This document shows, piece by piece, positions 44,124 to 53,825 of a stretch of DNA of 59,576 nucleotides; position 1 is the stretch's first letter; every line of letters starts with the position of its first letter. The stretch lies in the NCBI GenBank assembly GCA_030593885.1, contig JAUVGH010000007.1, positions 1 to 59,576 on the forward strand, given 5' to 3'. The notes below the pieces were generated by a model. It saw nothing but the letters and a program-made list of their open reading frames with translations, was not told the DNA's origin and ran no database searches. Position numbers and translations under genes: made by a program. This stretch comes from Methanomassiliicoccales archaeon (GTDB lineage Archaea; Thermoplasmatota; Thermoplasmata; RBG-16-68-12; SOIM01).

Positions 44124-44159
44124 TTGTGATTATAGTCACAATGAGTTCTTATATAATGG
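44124..44159. promoter_or_regulatory. Divergent promoter with 18-bp operator and symmetric TATA box
   Basis: TTGTGATTATAGTCACAA at 44124-44141 is an inverted repeat with 6-bp arms. It is followed by TTCTTATATAATGG (44146-44159), which reads as a TATA box in both directions. For the leftward ACT gene, transcription would start close to 44128, inside the palindrome. For the rightward lysW gene, it would start near 44179, with the palindrome upstream of the TATA box. This predicts autorepression plus a separate effect on the operon. Confidence 0.65.
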
Positions 44160-44186
44160 TTTTGTTAGAAATGGATGCGTGATGTC

Positions 44187-44348
44187 ATGACCGAATGCAT
44201 CGAATGCGGAGCACAGATAGCGCTATCAAAACCCGAAAAGGGAGAGATCGTGGATTGTCCGGAATGCGGCACAGAGCTTGAGGTCGTCACCGACAATCCC
44301 GTCGCGTTGGCCCTTGCACCTCAAGAAGAGGAAGATTGGGGCGAGTAA
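44187..44348 (+). CDS. lysW: LysW amino-group carrier protein
   Basis: A 53-residue acidic zinc-ribbon protein: CIECG near the N-terminus, CPECGTELEV in the middle, and the diagnostic EDWGE C-terminus, whose terminal Glu carries the substrate through an isopeptide bond. LysW protects the amino group of alpha-aminoadipate or glutamate during lysine or ornithine synthesis. It is the first gene of the operon and lies 18 bases upstream of lysX. Found by reading the sequence directly because of its small size. Confidence 0.96.
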   Translation: MTECIECGAQIALSKPEKGEIVDCPECGTELEVVTDNPVALALAPQEEEDWGE

Positions 44349-44366
44349 CCAGGATGGTGGGATGAC

Positions 44367-45206
44367 ATGAAATTGGGATTCCTATATTCGATTATCCGAA
44401 AAGACGAGAAGATGCTCCTTGAGGAGATACGTAACCGGAACGTCGACCTGCAGAAGATCGACGACAGGGTATGCATGTTCGAGATCGAGAACAACGGCTG
44501 GGACATGGACGTGATCCTCGAGAGGAGCGTCAGCCACTCAAGGGCCCTGCATGCACTGGAGTTCTTCGACCTGTACGGAATCCCGACTGTGAACACCCAC
44601 GATGTCGCCAGGATATGCGGGAACAAGGCGACGAGTTCGCTTGCACTTGCTCGAAGCAACGTTCCAATTCCAAAAACGATAGTCGCTTTCACGCCGGAAA
44701 TGGCTCTGCAGGCCATGGAGAAGATCGGCTACCCGGTCGTACTGAAACCGGTCACCGGGTCATGGGGGAGATTGCTGTCCAAGATAAACGATAGGGAAGC
44801 TGGGGAAACGATACTGGAACACAAGGTCATACTCGGCGGCTACCATCATTCAATATTCTATGTTCAAGAGTATATCGAGAAACCCGGTCGGGACATCAGG
44901 ACGTTTGTTGTGGGGGATGAGACGGTTGCCGCCATCTACAGAAGTTCCAAGCACTGGATAACCAACACCGCAAGGGGCGGCGAGGTGAGCCGATGCGAGG
45001 TCACCGATGAAATGAACGAGATCAGCCTCAAGGCCAGTGAAGCAGTTGGCGGAGGTGTGCTGGCAGTCGACATTTTCGAGACTCCCGACGGTCCACTCGT
45101 GAACGAGGTGAACTACACGATGGAGTTCAGGAACTCGGTGGGGCCTTCAGGTGTGAACATACCGGCCAAGATAATCGATTACGTGGAGGAGGTAGGGCGC
45201 AGATGA
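44367..45206 (+). CDS. lysX: LysW ligase LysX/ArgX (RimK-type ATP-grasp)
   Basis: A 279-residue ATP-grasp ligase that joins the C-terminal Glu of LysW to alpha-aminoadipate (LysX) or glutamate (ArgX). Motifs include [20 protein letters not shown] for nucleotide binding, [17 protein letters not shown], and [13 protein letters not shown] with the metal-binding Asn/Glu. From sequence alone I cannot assign the substrate. It overlaps lysY by 4 bases (ATGA). A GGTGGG site precedes its ATG. Confidence 0.92.
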   Translation: MKLGFLYSIIRKDEKMLLEEIRNRNVDLQKIDDRVCMFEIENNGWDMDVILERSVSHSRALHALEFFDLYGIPTVNTHDVARICGNKATSSLALARSNVPIPKTIVAFTPEMALQAMEKIGYPVVLKPVTGSWGRLLSKINDREAGETILEHKVILGGYHHSIFYVQEYIEKPGRDIRTFVVGDETVAAIYRSSKHWITNTARGGEVSRCEVTDEMNEISLKASEAVGGGVLAVDIFETPDGPLVNEVNYTMEFRNSVGPSGVNIPAKIIDYVEEVGRR

Positions 45207-46225
45207 GGGTCGGGATCGTGGGAGGTTCCGGCTACACTGGTGGAGAGTTGATCAGGCTTCTGCTTATGCATCCAGAGGTTGAGATCTCAACTATAACTTC
45301 CGAATCGTACAAGGGCAAGATGGTCAAGCGGGTTCACCCCAATCTCAGGGGAGTCACTGACCTGAAGTTCTCCGGAATGGACGAACTGGATTCTTATGAT
45401 CTATTGTGTTGCGGGCTTCCCCACTGGATGACCATGGAGAGAATGCCGGAATTCCTGGAGCACGCTGACAGGGTGATAGACCTGAGCGGAGATTTCAGAC
45501 TGAGGAACCCTGAAGATTACCAAACGTGGTACGGCGTGGAGCATCCAAATCCAGAGCTGTTGAAAGAAGCTGCATACGGCATCCCGGAACTGCATAGAGA
45601 AGAGATACGAAAGGCAAGACTGGTCAGTGGGGCAGGTTGTCTGGCCACATCTGCGATACTGGGACTGCACCCTCTGGCAAAGGAAGGACTCATCACGGGG
45701 ACCGCTGTCATAGATTCCAAGGTTGGGTCCTCGGCAACGGGCGCAAAAAGCTCCAAATCAACACATCATCCTGAAAGGAGCGGGGTGGTCAGGAGCTACA
45801 AGCCAACCATGCACAGGCACACGGCGGAGATGGAGCAGGAACTGGGCGTGGATGCCGCCTTTTCACCGCACGCGGTGGAGATGGTGAGGGGAATACTGTC
45901 CACATGTCACATCTTCCTGGACGAGCCACTGGAGGAGAAGGATGTCTGGGGAGTCTACAGATCGGCCTACGGTGACGAGCCGTTCATCAGGATAGTAAAG
46001 GAGAAGAGCGGGATATACCGCTATCCGGAACCCAAGCTTCTGATCGGGTCGAATTACTGCGATATCGGCTTCGAAAGGGAAAGCAGGAACAACCGACTGG
46101 TGGTCATGAGCGCCATAGACAATCTGATGAAGGGAGCCGCTGGTCAGGCCGTTCAGTGTATGAATGTCATGTACGGATTCGAGGAGACTCTGGGTCTGGA
46201 GACGATCGGGCTCCATCCCATCTAG
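45203..46225 (+). CDS. lysY: LysW-aminoadipyl/glutamyl phosphate reductase LysY/ArgC
   Basis: A 340-residue NADPH-dependent reductase of the ArgC family. It has the nucleotide motif [17 protein letters not shown], the catalytic Cys146 in [21 protein letters not shown] and the C-terminal [12 protein letters not shown]. It reduces the acyl phosphate made by LysZ to the semialdehyde. It overlaps lysX by 4 bases; lysZ follows after 8 bases. Confidence 0.94.
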   Translation: MRVGIVGGSGYTGGELIRLLLMHPEVEISTITSESYKGKMVKRVHPNLRGVTDLKFSGMDELDSYDLLCCGLPHWMTMERMPEFLEHADRVIDLSGDFRLRNPEDYQTWYGVEHPNPELLKEAAYGIPELHREEIRKARLVSGAGCLATSAILGLHPLAKEGLITGTAVIDSKVGSSATGAKSSKSTHHPERSGVVRSYKPTMHRHTAEMEQELGVDAAFSPHAVEMVRGILSTCHIFLDEPLEEKDVWGVYRSAYGDEPFIRIVKEKSGIYRYPEPKLLIGSNYCDIGFERESRNNRLVVMSAIDNLMKGAAGQAVQCMNVMYGFEETLGLETIGLHPI

Positions 46226-46233
46226 GTGATTGA

Positions 46234-47007
46234 ATGATAGTTGTGAAGGTCGGCGGCGCTGAAGGGATTAACATTCAGAACGTCATCCAAGACCTGGCTA
46301 GCTTTGATCAATTCGTCCTGGTACACGGATGTTCTTCACTGGTGAACAAGATGTCCCAGGAGGCCGGCCATCCACCCCGAATGGTCACATCAGTTTCAGG
46401 TTACACCAGCAGGTTCACGGACAAGAGGACGATGGATATCTTCGAGATGGCCAATGTCAAGATAAACGCGGATATAGTATCCTCATTCAGGGAACTGGGG
46501 ATCGATGCGGTCGGACTTACAGGAGTTGACGGTGGGGTGCTGCGCGCAAGAAGAAAGGATGCTATAAAGATAATAGAAGACGGGAAGAAGAAGGTCCTTC
46601 GCGGGGATTACACGGGCAAGATCGAATCGGTGAACGTAGAGGTGCTGAGAACCCTGCTCGATGCCGGTCAACTTCCGGTAGTGGCACCAATAGCGGTATC
46701 CCATGAGAATGAAGCGGTAAACGTGGACGGGGACAGGGCGGCCGCTGCGATCGCAGGTGCATTGGGAGCTGAGACCCTGATATTCCTTTCCAATGTTCCA
46801 GGCCTGATGGATCTGGAGAATGATCGGCCTATTGACAGAATTACAGTCGATGACTCGATGAACTACGCCAAGGGCAGGATGAGGAAGAAGATGCTCGGAG
46901 CGAAGGAGGCCTTGGAATCTGGAATCCGACGGGTCATACTTAGTGACGCGAACACGGAGATGCCAGTAACGGATGCCATGAACGGAGCCGGAACGGTGAT
47001 CGAATGA
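46234..47007 (+). CDS. lysZ: LysW-aminoadipate/glutamate kinase LysZ/ArgB
   Basis: A 257-residue amino-acid kinase of the ArgB family, with VVKVGGAEGIN, LVHGCSSLVN, the substrate segment SGYTSRFTD, and SNVPGLMD. It phosphorylates the side-chain carboxylate of the LysW-bound substrate. GGTGATTG before the ATG acts as ribosome-binding site. Its stop overlaps the lysJ start (ATGA). Confidence 0.94.
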   Translation: MIVVKVGGAEGINIQNVIQDLASFDQFVLVHGCSSLVNKMSQEAGHPPRMVTSVSGYTSRFTDKRTMDIFEMANVKINADIVSSFRELGIDAVGLTGVDGGVLRARRKDAIKIIEDGKKKVLRGDYTGKIESVNVEVLRTLLDAGQLPVVAPIAVSHENEAVNVDGDRAAAAIAGALGAETLIFLSNVPGLMDLENDRPIDRITVDDSMNYAKGRMRKKMLGAKEALESGIRRVILSDANTEMPVTDAMNGAGTVIE

Positions 47008-48155
47008 GAACAGAGGATGATCACAATTCTCGCCAGTACCCGAAAAGAGGCATGCAGATCGTCAGAGGCATGGGAGCGAGGCTCTGGGACAGTGAGGGCA
47101 ATGTGTACTTGGACATGGGAGCGAGCATCGGCGTGATGAACGTGGGCCACGGCAACCATTACGTTACAGCGGCAATAAGGCAGCAATCAGAGCAACTGAT
47201 GTACGTCTACAGTCTCTTCCACAATGACCAGAGGGAGCAGCTCCTGGAGAAGCTGGCCGAGATAACACCCGGTCCGCTGACAAGATCGTTCCTTTGCAGT
47301 TCCGGCACTGAGGCTGTGGAAGCGGCCATCAAGTTCGCCAGAGGGCACACCAAGAAGAAGTGGATCATCGGAGCCAAGAGAGGTTTCCACGGCAAGACAT
47401 ACGGATCATTGAGCGCGACATGGGGCAAGAACTATCGAGAACCTTTCGAACCACTGGTACCGGACTTCGAGCATGTCGTTTACGGTGACATCGATTCCTT
47501 GAACGAGCACATCTGTGATGATGTTGCAGCCGTCCTGCTTGAGCCCATACAGGGTGAAGCGGGGGTGAGGTTGCCTCCGGATGACTACCTTCGGCAAGTG
47601 AGGGAGGTCTGCGACGAGCACGCGTCATTGTTGATAATGGATGAGGTCCAGACCGGTTTTGGGAGAACTGGAAAGATGTGGGGCTTTGAGCACTATTCGG
47701 TCGAGCCTGACATCATGTGCGTTGCCAAATCTATGGCTGGCGGTTTCCCGATGGGGGCTATGATCGCAAGGGACGAGATATTCGATCTTCCTCCGGCCAG
47801 TCATTCGACGACCTTCGGCGGCAATCCGTTAGCATGCGCTGCTGCTTTGGCGTCGATAAAGTACATCGTGGACAGGGGTTTGTGCGAGAGAGCGGCAGAG
47901 ATGGGAGATCACCTCCTGACCAGACTGGGAGAGATCAAAAGCAAGAAGATAAGAGAGGTCCGAGGGAGGGGACTGATGGTCGGGGTGGAGCTGAAGGAGA
48001 AGGTGAAACCCATAATCATGGGACTCGCCGAGAGAGGCGTTCTGGCGATATCTTCAGGAAGCACGGTGCTTCGATTCCTGCCTCCGCTGGTCATAGAAAG
48101 AGAGCAGATCGACTTCGCGGTGGACGTTTTGGGAGAGCTGATCGCAGATGGATGA
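47004..48155 (+). CDS. lysJ: LysW-aminoadipate semialdehyde/glutamate semialdehyde aminotransferase LysJ/ArgD
   Basis: A 383-residue class III PLP aminotransferase of the ArgD/LysJ family. Motifs are FLCSSGTEAVEAAIKFAR, FHGKTYGSLSAT, LLIMDEVQTGFGRTG with the PLP Asp, the Schiff-base Lys in CVAKSMAGGFPMGAM, and STTFGGNPLACAAAL. It converts the LysW-bound semialdehyde to LysW-lysine or LysW-ornithine using glutamate. It overlaps lysZ by 4 bases and lysK by 8. Confidence 0.95.
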   Translation: MRTEDDHNSRQYPKRGMQIVRGMGARLWDSEGNVYLDMGASIGVMNVGHGNHYVTAAIRQQSEQLMYVYSLFHNDQREQLLEKLAEITPGPLTRSFLCSSGTEAVEAAIKFARGHTKKKWIIGAKRGFHGKTYGSLSATWGKNYREPFEPLVPDFEHVVYGDIDSLNEHICDDVAAVLLEPIQGEAGVRLPPDDYLRQVREVCDEHASLLIMDEVQTGFGRTGKMWGFEHYSVEPDIMCVAKSMAGGFPMGAMIARDEIFDLPPASHSTTFGGNPLACAAALASIKYIVDRGLCERAAEMGDHLLTRLGEIKSKKIREVRGRGLMVGVELKEKVKPIIMGLAERGVLAISSGSTVLRFLPPLVIEREQIDFAVDVLGELIADG

Positions 48156-49185
48156 ACTGGAATTGCTCAAGACAATGGTCTCAATGTATTCCCCGACGAA
48201 CGATGAGGGGCAGTTGGCAGAATACCTGGTCCAGACGATGAACGAGAATGGTTTTCGATCTCATGTTGATGAAGTTGGGAATGCTGTCGGCATAATGGGC
48301 GATGGTCCCGAGGAGATCCTGCTTGTGGGTCATATGGATACGGTGCCTGGAGAGATCCCGGTAAGAGTGGAGGATGGATTACTGCACGGCAGAGGAAGCG
48401 TGGATGCGAAAGGTCCACTGGCTACGATGATCTGTGCCGCTTCAGGTCTGGAGAACACAGCCGGGAAGAGGATAACGGTCATAGGTGTGGTTGACGAAGA
48501 GGGAGATTCTCGCGGAGCAAGAAATCTGCTGGACAAGTACAATCCCAGATGTATCATAATCGGAGAACCGAGCGGTTGGGATTCGGTCGCCATAGGCTAC
48601 AAGGGTTGCCTCAGGTTGCGGTACATAATAGAGGAAGTCAACAGGCACACAGGTACGCCGGACCCGAACTCTGCGGAGATGGGAGTGGAGTTCTGGAACG
48701 GATTGAACGATTACTGCAGTGCACAGTTCGGGGATTCGGCCTTCAATTCGCTTACACCCAGATTGGTCTCCTTCAATACGGAGAATGATGGACTTCGCAC
48801 GAGAGTGGAGATGCAAATAGATGTGAGAGTCCCGCCTGCCGCGAACATAGAAGAGGTCAAAGCCAGCATTGAACAACTTGGCAGCGGTGATCTGCATTGG
48901 GCATCAGAAGAAGCACCCATAGTCTCCAGTAAGAACAGTTTCCTGACGAGGGCTTTTGTCTCGGCGATAAGAGAAGAGGAAGGCTCACCCACATACAAGA
49001 AGAAGCTCGGGACGTCGGACATGAACGTTCTGGGCAATCACTGGGATGTTCCCATCGTGGCATACGGACCGGGAGATTCCAAATTGGATCACACCCCGGA
49101 TGAGAGATTAAGTCTGGAAGATTACTCAACAAGCATCAGAGTTCTGAGAAGTGTTTTGTCAAGCCTGATCGAAAGGGTAGAATGA
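48148..49185 (+). CDS. lysK: LysW-lysine/ornithine hydrolase LysK/ArgE
   Basis: A 345-residue M20 metallohydrolase that releases lysine or ornithine from LysW. Zinc/catalytic motifs are LLVGHMDTVPG, GRGSVDAKGPLATM, VVDEEGDSRGARNL, GEPSGWDSVAIGYKG and a C-terminal YGPGDSKLDHTPDE. It is the last gene of the operon. Length is normal for the family. A homologous enzyme outside the operon is at 20859-22073. Confidence 0.94.
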   Translation: MDELELLKTMVSMYSPTNDEGQLAEYLVQTMNENGFRSHVDEVGNAVGIMGDGPEEILLVGHMDTVPGEIPVRVEDGLLHGRGSVDAKGPLATMICAASGLENTAGKRITVIGVVDEEGDSRGARNLLDKYNPRCIIIGEPSGWDSVAIGYKGCLRLRYIIEEVNRHTGTPDPNSAEMGVEFWNGLNDYCSAQFGDSAFNSLTPRLVSFNTENDGLRTRVEMQIDVRVPPAANIEEVKASIEQLGSGDLHWASEEAPIVSSKNSFLTRAFVSAIREEEGSPTYKKKLGTSDMNVLGNHWDVPIVAYGPGDSKLDHTPDERLSLEDYSTSIRVLRSVLSSLIERVE

Positions 49186-49244
49186 TGAGGTGTTGAGCAT
49201 TCTAGTTCAATCCTGGAGCAGGAAATCGGGCAATCGGGACACTC

Positions 49245-51095
49245 CTAGTCCAGGTCAATAGTCGCCATTGCTAGCCCGCCATCATCGTCTTCCACGGTGA
49301 GGGTAAGAGTCTCTGGTCCGCTATAGATGAAAGCCACAGTATAAATGACAGAGAATGGAGTAACTCCTTCGGGACTTGGGTATGAGTCTGTTGGAAACGA
49401 TCCCGTACTGCCGTCATTATTATACCACGTAGTGGAGGTCTGGAAACTCCACTTGAATCCCAGATCGTCACTGCCCGGATCCGTGGCAGTTGCCACTAGA
49501 ACGGCACCATGTCCGAGCATGACCTCAGTGATGTTCACGTGCCAAGGCTCAACATGGTTCCAGTGGACGCTGTCTCGGATTTTCGACTGCTGAACATTGA
49601 AAGCGTGGTTAATCTCCACAATAGTGCCGTCTTCGAACTCTACGTACATCCAGACGGGATTCCCGCCCAAATCCGGTGGATCCTCAGAAGTGAAAGTTAC
49701 CTTGGCATTGTAGAACTTGGAAGGGTCGAGAGTGATTCGCAAGGAAGCTGTTTGACTTTTCGGGGCACCCGGATGTCGCTCTATCCGGACAGAGCTTACA
49801 AGGATTCCATTCTCGTACACGGTCATGCCGACGTCATTGTACTTTCTACCAGCTACCCTGAGACCGATTTCCACATCCCAAGAAAAGGGGCTTATGGTCA
49901 AAGTTGGCGCAACGTTGCTGACTGTGACCTCACAGGTGTCGGTGTCCTGAGCACCGGTATCGTCAGAAATCCTTAGAGTTGCATTATACACGCCATTGTC
50001 TCCGTATATGTGAGTTGTCGTTCCATCAAACACTCCATCCGGTGCATCCACAGGTGTTTCCATATAATCGAATACGCCATCGCTCTCGAAATCCCACTCA
50101 TATGACTCAATTCCAGCCTTGAGAGGCGCAGAATTCTCAAAATCTTGGTTCATATGCCATATTGTCACCAAGCTCGGGTCCGAAGGTGGATAGACAACAG
50201 AAGCCATGGAAGCACTTCCATCCATGGTCACAGTATCGCCCTCGTCTGCGGTCTGGTCCAGGCCCGCGTCCGCAATGGGCAACTGTCTTGCACACATCGC
50301 GATGTTATCGGCGAATCTGAGGTTGTCATGAAGTCCATCGCCTTCTTTGTCCTGGAGCTGATGGTTGTCCAGGACTTGAGTGTCCCCCCACACCAAAACG
50401 TCTCCTCCTGGCCTTGGAGGGGCAAGAGGCACATGCTCAACTACAACAACATCATCACCTCTGTAATCCCTAACGAGACTGGTAGCAGCCCCGGTGATAT
50501 AGAATGTCGAGGCGGCGTCGAAGACCAAAGCTGCGACACCTTCAGTGATTTGGTCAGGGGTAATGTCGGTAGCGGGGGGCCACCAGGAGCCAGAGAATGT
50601 CTTGTCACCATTCTGCTGAATCCCTAGGCCTAGGTCCGACAACAAGTGATTCACAGTGTTTATCCCAAAAGCGCCACTGTGCTCTCCTTGCACGACCAGC
50701 CTCCCTCCAGATAGCAAGAACTCATGGAAATCCTGAATCTGAGAATACGTGAAGAAGTGTGAACCCGCGTCGCCATGTTGGCCTGGGACTATCAAGAAAA
50801 CTACTCTATATGCGTTCAGATCATTTGGCCAGACATCTGTGTATGTGGTTGGACATCCTTGAAGATTGTATATGTCCTGCAACATTGAGAAGTTCGCTTT
50901 ACCATAGCCAAAATAACCTGGTGCTGGACCTCCATTGCCATAGTAGAGGAGTATATTCTTGGACTCGAATCCTGAAGTTCCAGAGAGACGGGAGTCTTCA
51001 CTATTTGTCGAGAGGCTCAGAATGTTCAAAGACGAAAACAGAAGAAACGAGACAATGAAAACACACAGAAGTTTCGCCATATTGGATTCACTCAA
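49245..51095 (-). CDS. Secreted PKD surface protein (paralogue of 39969-43379)
   Basis: A 616-residue exported protein. Its first ~260 residues match the larger paralogue: ILLYYGNGG, FLIVPGQH, GGRLVVQGEHSGAFGI, LLSDLGLGIQQ. There is no VWA domain; one PKD-like domain (EWDFESDGVFDY, IYGDNGVYN) and two Ig-like domains follow, ending in a PKD strand with no TM anchor. The start is TTG with GGAGGT 9-10 bases upstream, as in the paralogue. The GATase-like N-terminal domain may be enzymatic or ligand-binding. It is convergent with lysK and divergent from asnS. Confidence 0.84.
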   Translation of the reverse strand: MSESNMAKLLCVFIVSFLLFSSLNILSLSTNSEDSRLSGTSGFESKNILLYYGNGGPAPGYFGYGKANFSMLQDIYNLQGCPTTYTDVWPNDLNAYRVVFLIVPGQHGDAGSHFFTYSQIQDFHEFLLSGGRLVVQGEHSGAFGINTVNHLLSDLGLGIQQNGDKTFSGSWWPPATDITPDQITEGVAALVFDAASTFYITGAATSLVRDYRGDDVVVVEHVPLAPPRPGGDVLVWGDTQVLDNHQLQDKEGDGLHDNLRFADNIAMCARQLPIADAGLDQTADEGDTVTMDGSASMASVVYPPSDPSLVTIWHMNQDFENSAPLKAGIESYEWDFESDGVFDYMETPVDAPDGVFDGTTTHIYGDNGVYNATLRISDDTGAQDTDTCEVTVSNVAPTLTISPFSWDVEIGLRVAGRKYNDVGMTVYENGILVSSVRIERHPGAPKSQTASLRITLDPSKFYNAKVTFTSEDPPDLGGNPVWMYVEFEDGTIVEINHAFNVQQSKIRDSVHWNHVEPWHVNITEVMLGHGAVLVATATDPGSDDLGFKWSFQTSTTWYNNDGSTGSFPTDSYPSPEGVTPFSVIYTVAFIYSGPETLTLTVEDDDGGLAMATIDLD

Positions 51096-51194
51096 ACATC
51101 CCTACCTCCAGAGAATGAATGGCACAGTGGATTATTAGTAGTTACCTCCACAATCGGCAAAAATTAGATTAGTCAAAAGACCATTTACGAGAGA

Positions 51195-52484
51195 ATGCCT
51201 AAGATAGCCGAAATCCTCTCGGACGATTATGAGGGAAAAGAGGTTGAGATCAAAGGCTGGATTTATCGGACCAGAAGCAGCGGAAGCTTGGTGTTTGTAG
51301 TTGTGAGAGATTCTACTGGAGTCGTTCAGGTCACCGTCAACAAGGACGACGTCCCGGAGAAGGATTTCTCGGACGCTGAGAGGGCATTGATAGAGTCCTC
51401 GGTGATAGCGAAGGGCACGGTCGCAAAGGACGAGAGGGCGCCGGGAGGATATGAGATCAGGGCATCCGGGTTCAACGTCGTGGGCTTTGCGGACAAATAC
51501 CCGATCACAAAGGACCAGAGCACCGAGCTCCTGCTTGACCAAAGGCACCTCTGGATACGAAGCCGTAAGATGACCAATGTTCTGAAGATAAGGTCCGCTG
51601 TCTTTGGGTCGATTCACGATTACTTCAGGAACAATGGCTACTGGGAGGTCCAGGCTCCCATTCTGACACCGTCCATGGTAGAGGGCGGTTCAACGCTTTT
51701 CAAGGTGGACTATTACGATAAGGAGATATACCTCGCCCAGAGCTGGCAGCTCTACGCCGAAGCGATGGTCATGGCCTTGGAGAAGATATACTGCATCGCA
51801 CCATCCTTCAGGGCGGAGAAGTTCAGGACCACGAGACATCTTACTGAGTACTGGCACGCCGAGATGGAGATCGCTTGGGAAGGGATGGACGAATGCATCA
51901 AGGAAGGAGAGAAGTTAATCTCACACATCTGCCAGACGGTGGCGGAAAGGAACCTACCTGAACTGGAAGCGCTGAAGAGGGACCCCGAATATCTGAAATC
52001 CCAGGTCCCGCCGTTTCCCAGAATGAAGTATGACGAAGCCATCGAGATGCTGCAGAAGAAAGGTATGAACGTTGACTGGGGCAAGGACCTGAGGACTCTG
52101 GAAGAGAGGGCATTGATGGGAGATCTTGAAAAGCCGTTGATAGTGACGCATTACCCCAAGGAGATTATGGCGTTCTACAAACCCAGGGACCCAGAGAACC
52201 CGGATGTTGCGTTGTGTTTCGACTTCATTGCGCCCGAGATAGGTGACGAGATAATAGGTGGTTCTGAGAGGGATACGGACATCAAGGAGATCATCAAATC
52301 ACTTGAGAGGGAAGGAGAGGACATCTCAAGATACGACTGGTACCTGGACTCGAGAAGGTTCGGATCGGTTCAGCACAGCGGTTTTGGCATGGGAATAGAG
52401 AGGGTTGTCCAGTGGATCTGCGGATTGGAGCACATCAGGGATGCGATCCCATTCCCGAGGACCGTTGCCAGGTACTATCCTTGA
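51195..52484 (+). CDS. asnS: Asparaginyl-tRNA synthetase
   Basis: A 429-residue class IIb synthetase. The N-terminal OB-fold anticodon-binding domain opens VEIKGWIYRTRSSGSLVFVVVRD. Motif 1 is around FRNNGYWEVQAPIL, motif 2 is the AsnRS-type PSFRAEKFRTTRHLTEYWHAEME, and motif 3 is GFGMGIERVVQWI. The RHLTEYWH string favours AsnRS over AspRS. Its presence implies direct Asn-tRNA charging instead of the GatCAB-only route. Confidence 0.94.
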   Translation: MPKIAEILSDDYEGKEVEIKGWIYRTRSSGSLVFVVVRDSTGVVQVTVNKDDVPEKDFSDAERALIESSVIAKGTVAKDERAPGGYEIRASGFNVVGFADKYPITKDQSTELLLDQRHLWIRSRKMTNVLKIRSAVFGSIHDYFRNNGYWEVQAPILTPSMVEGGSTLFKVDYYDKEIYLAQSWQLYAEAMVMALEKIYCIAPSFRAEKFRTTRHLTEYWHAEMEIAWEGMDECIKEGEKLISHICQTVAERNLPELEALKRDPEYLKSQVPPFPRMKYDEAIEMLQKKGMNVDWGKDLRTLEERALMGDLEKPLIVTHYPKEIMAFYKPRDPENPDVALCFDFIAPEIGDEIIGGSERDTDIKEIIKSLEREGEDISRYDWYLDSRRFGSVQHSGFGMGIERVVQWICGLEHIRDAIPFPRTVARYYP

Positions 52485-52578
52485 GCCTTTGGGGCATTCC
52501 AGAAATCAAGATTCAAGACGAGACCGTAACAAAGACCCCCAACGGTAGGATTATTTATCCCCAGGACCATTTGCATCC

Positions 52579-52914
52579 GTGGAGGCCATCAGAACCGTAA
52601 GTAAACCTGGGAGAGTGAGCATCAGGCAAGTTGTGTCCACAACATTGCCAGCAATTCTTGCATTTGTCTTTGCCATATTGTTCATTCTTCCTTGGAAAAT
52701 CATCGTTGGCTGCACACCTTTCGACGTGCCCACATCGGCAGTTATTCTGGTATCAATCATGCTCATTTTGGAGTTCTTGATGTTGGCAGTTGCACGCAAG
52801 AGAGGATACCTCAAAGCATACCAGCTGATCATTGGCATTGTCTTTTCAATACTCGCGTTGGTTGTTCTGTTTCTTCCGAGAATTCCGCTAATCTACATCA
52901 TAACACATTGCTGA
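52579..52914 (+). CDS. Small three-TM membrane protein
   Basis: A 111-residue protein with three hydrophobic helices (about 22-44, 51-70 and 80-105) and a short basic N-terminus. It ends ITHC. The GTG start lies about 26 bases downstream of a TATA-like ATTATTTATC at 52549-52558, implying a leaderless mRNA. No family is recognised. Confidence 0.6.
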   Translation: MEAIRTVSKPGRVSIRQVVSTTLPAILAFVFAILFILPWKIIVGCTPFDVPTSAVILVSIMLILEFLMLAVARKRGYLKAYQLIIGIVFSILALVVLFLPRIPLIYIITHC

Positions 52915-53009
52915 AATGACAGCATTTGTTCTCATTGGAATTGTTGACCAGATTGTTCTGAGAACGAAAGAAGATGAATTGGTTGATTTGCGTTGAGAAT
53001 CTCAAAGAA

Positions 53010-53552
53010 CTAAACAAGTTCCACCATGCCCTGCTTCTTCCTCAGTTCCTTGTTGTCAAAGACGGCGATGTAATCGGGTGTCATGTCGGACTGGATGTCC
53101 AGTGACCTGACCACGGAGAAAGTTCCCGTTCCGTCATTGCGGTACATCACCATTGAAAGATCGCCGTAATTGATGAAGATTATCGTCTCCGGGATTCCGT
53201 CCCCATCCTCGTCCAGCAGATATAGGGGCGAGGGTTCCATGTTAAAAGAGGGATTCAAGAGAGGGGTCAAGGTCCCGTTGGAGAAAGTGTATTCCTTCAG
53301 CTTGTATCCGGTGCCAGTGAACTCGATCTCGTTCGTCCGGTATCTGTTCTCTCCAACGTTGTAGTAAATCTTGCCTGAAGAAAAGACGATGTCGATATTG
53401 CCGTCCTGGTTCACATCCTGGAACATGGACAGGTTCCTGCCCTCATCCGCCACGACGGGAGCGGCAACCAACATTGCGGCAGAGAACAGCAGTGGAAGAA
53501 CGGTCACAACACCAATCGCACAGGTCAAGAGTCTCGAGCGCGGAAACCTCAT
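53010..53552 (-). CDS. Short secreted VCBS/FG-GAP-type protein
   Basis: A 180-residue exported protein. A signal helix (about 9-34) is followed by two or three VCBS/FG-GAP-like units (VNQDGNIDIVFSS, DEDGDGIPETIIFI, NDGTGTFSVVRSL), similar in kind to those in receptor-regulator 1 but without TM or winged-helix parts. The C-terminus (ELRKKQGMVELV) is short and has no anchor. It may be a cut-down relative of a receptor ectodomain or an independent small protein. Start at ATG 53552; a GTG three codons upstream is possible. Confidence 0.6.
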   Translation of the reverse strand: MRFPRSRLLTCAIGVVTVLPLLFSAAMLVAAPVVADEGRNLSMFQDVNQDGNIDIVFSSGKIYYNVGENRYRTNEIEFTGTGYKLKEYTFSNGTLTPLLNPSFNMEPSPLYLLDEDGDGIPETIIFINYGDLSMVMYRNDGTGTFSVVRSLDIQSDMTPDYIAVFDNKELRKKQGMVELV

Positions 53553-53825
53553 TTCAAGCACTTCCGGAAGAAATCATTGCTGAACTTGGATAAATACACA
53601 TCGGTTCGATGGTCTGCCCAGCAAGAGAACATAAGAAAAAAGGTCGGCCGTCCAGATGTAAAAGTCCGCACGGCCTCGTTGTGGAGGGATGCTTAGATAA
53701 CTGATTGTCCCGAATACCGCACCTGGTTTTAAAGTTTGTTATTGACCGAAACGATGGGAAGAGTTCAAATATCCACCTTCAGTATGGACTTGACGCACAG
53801 CAACTGACACGAGGGGTTGATTCCA

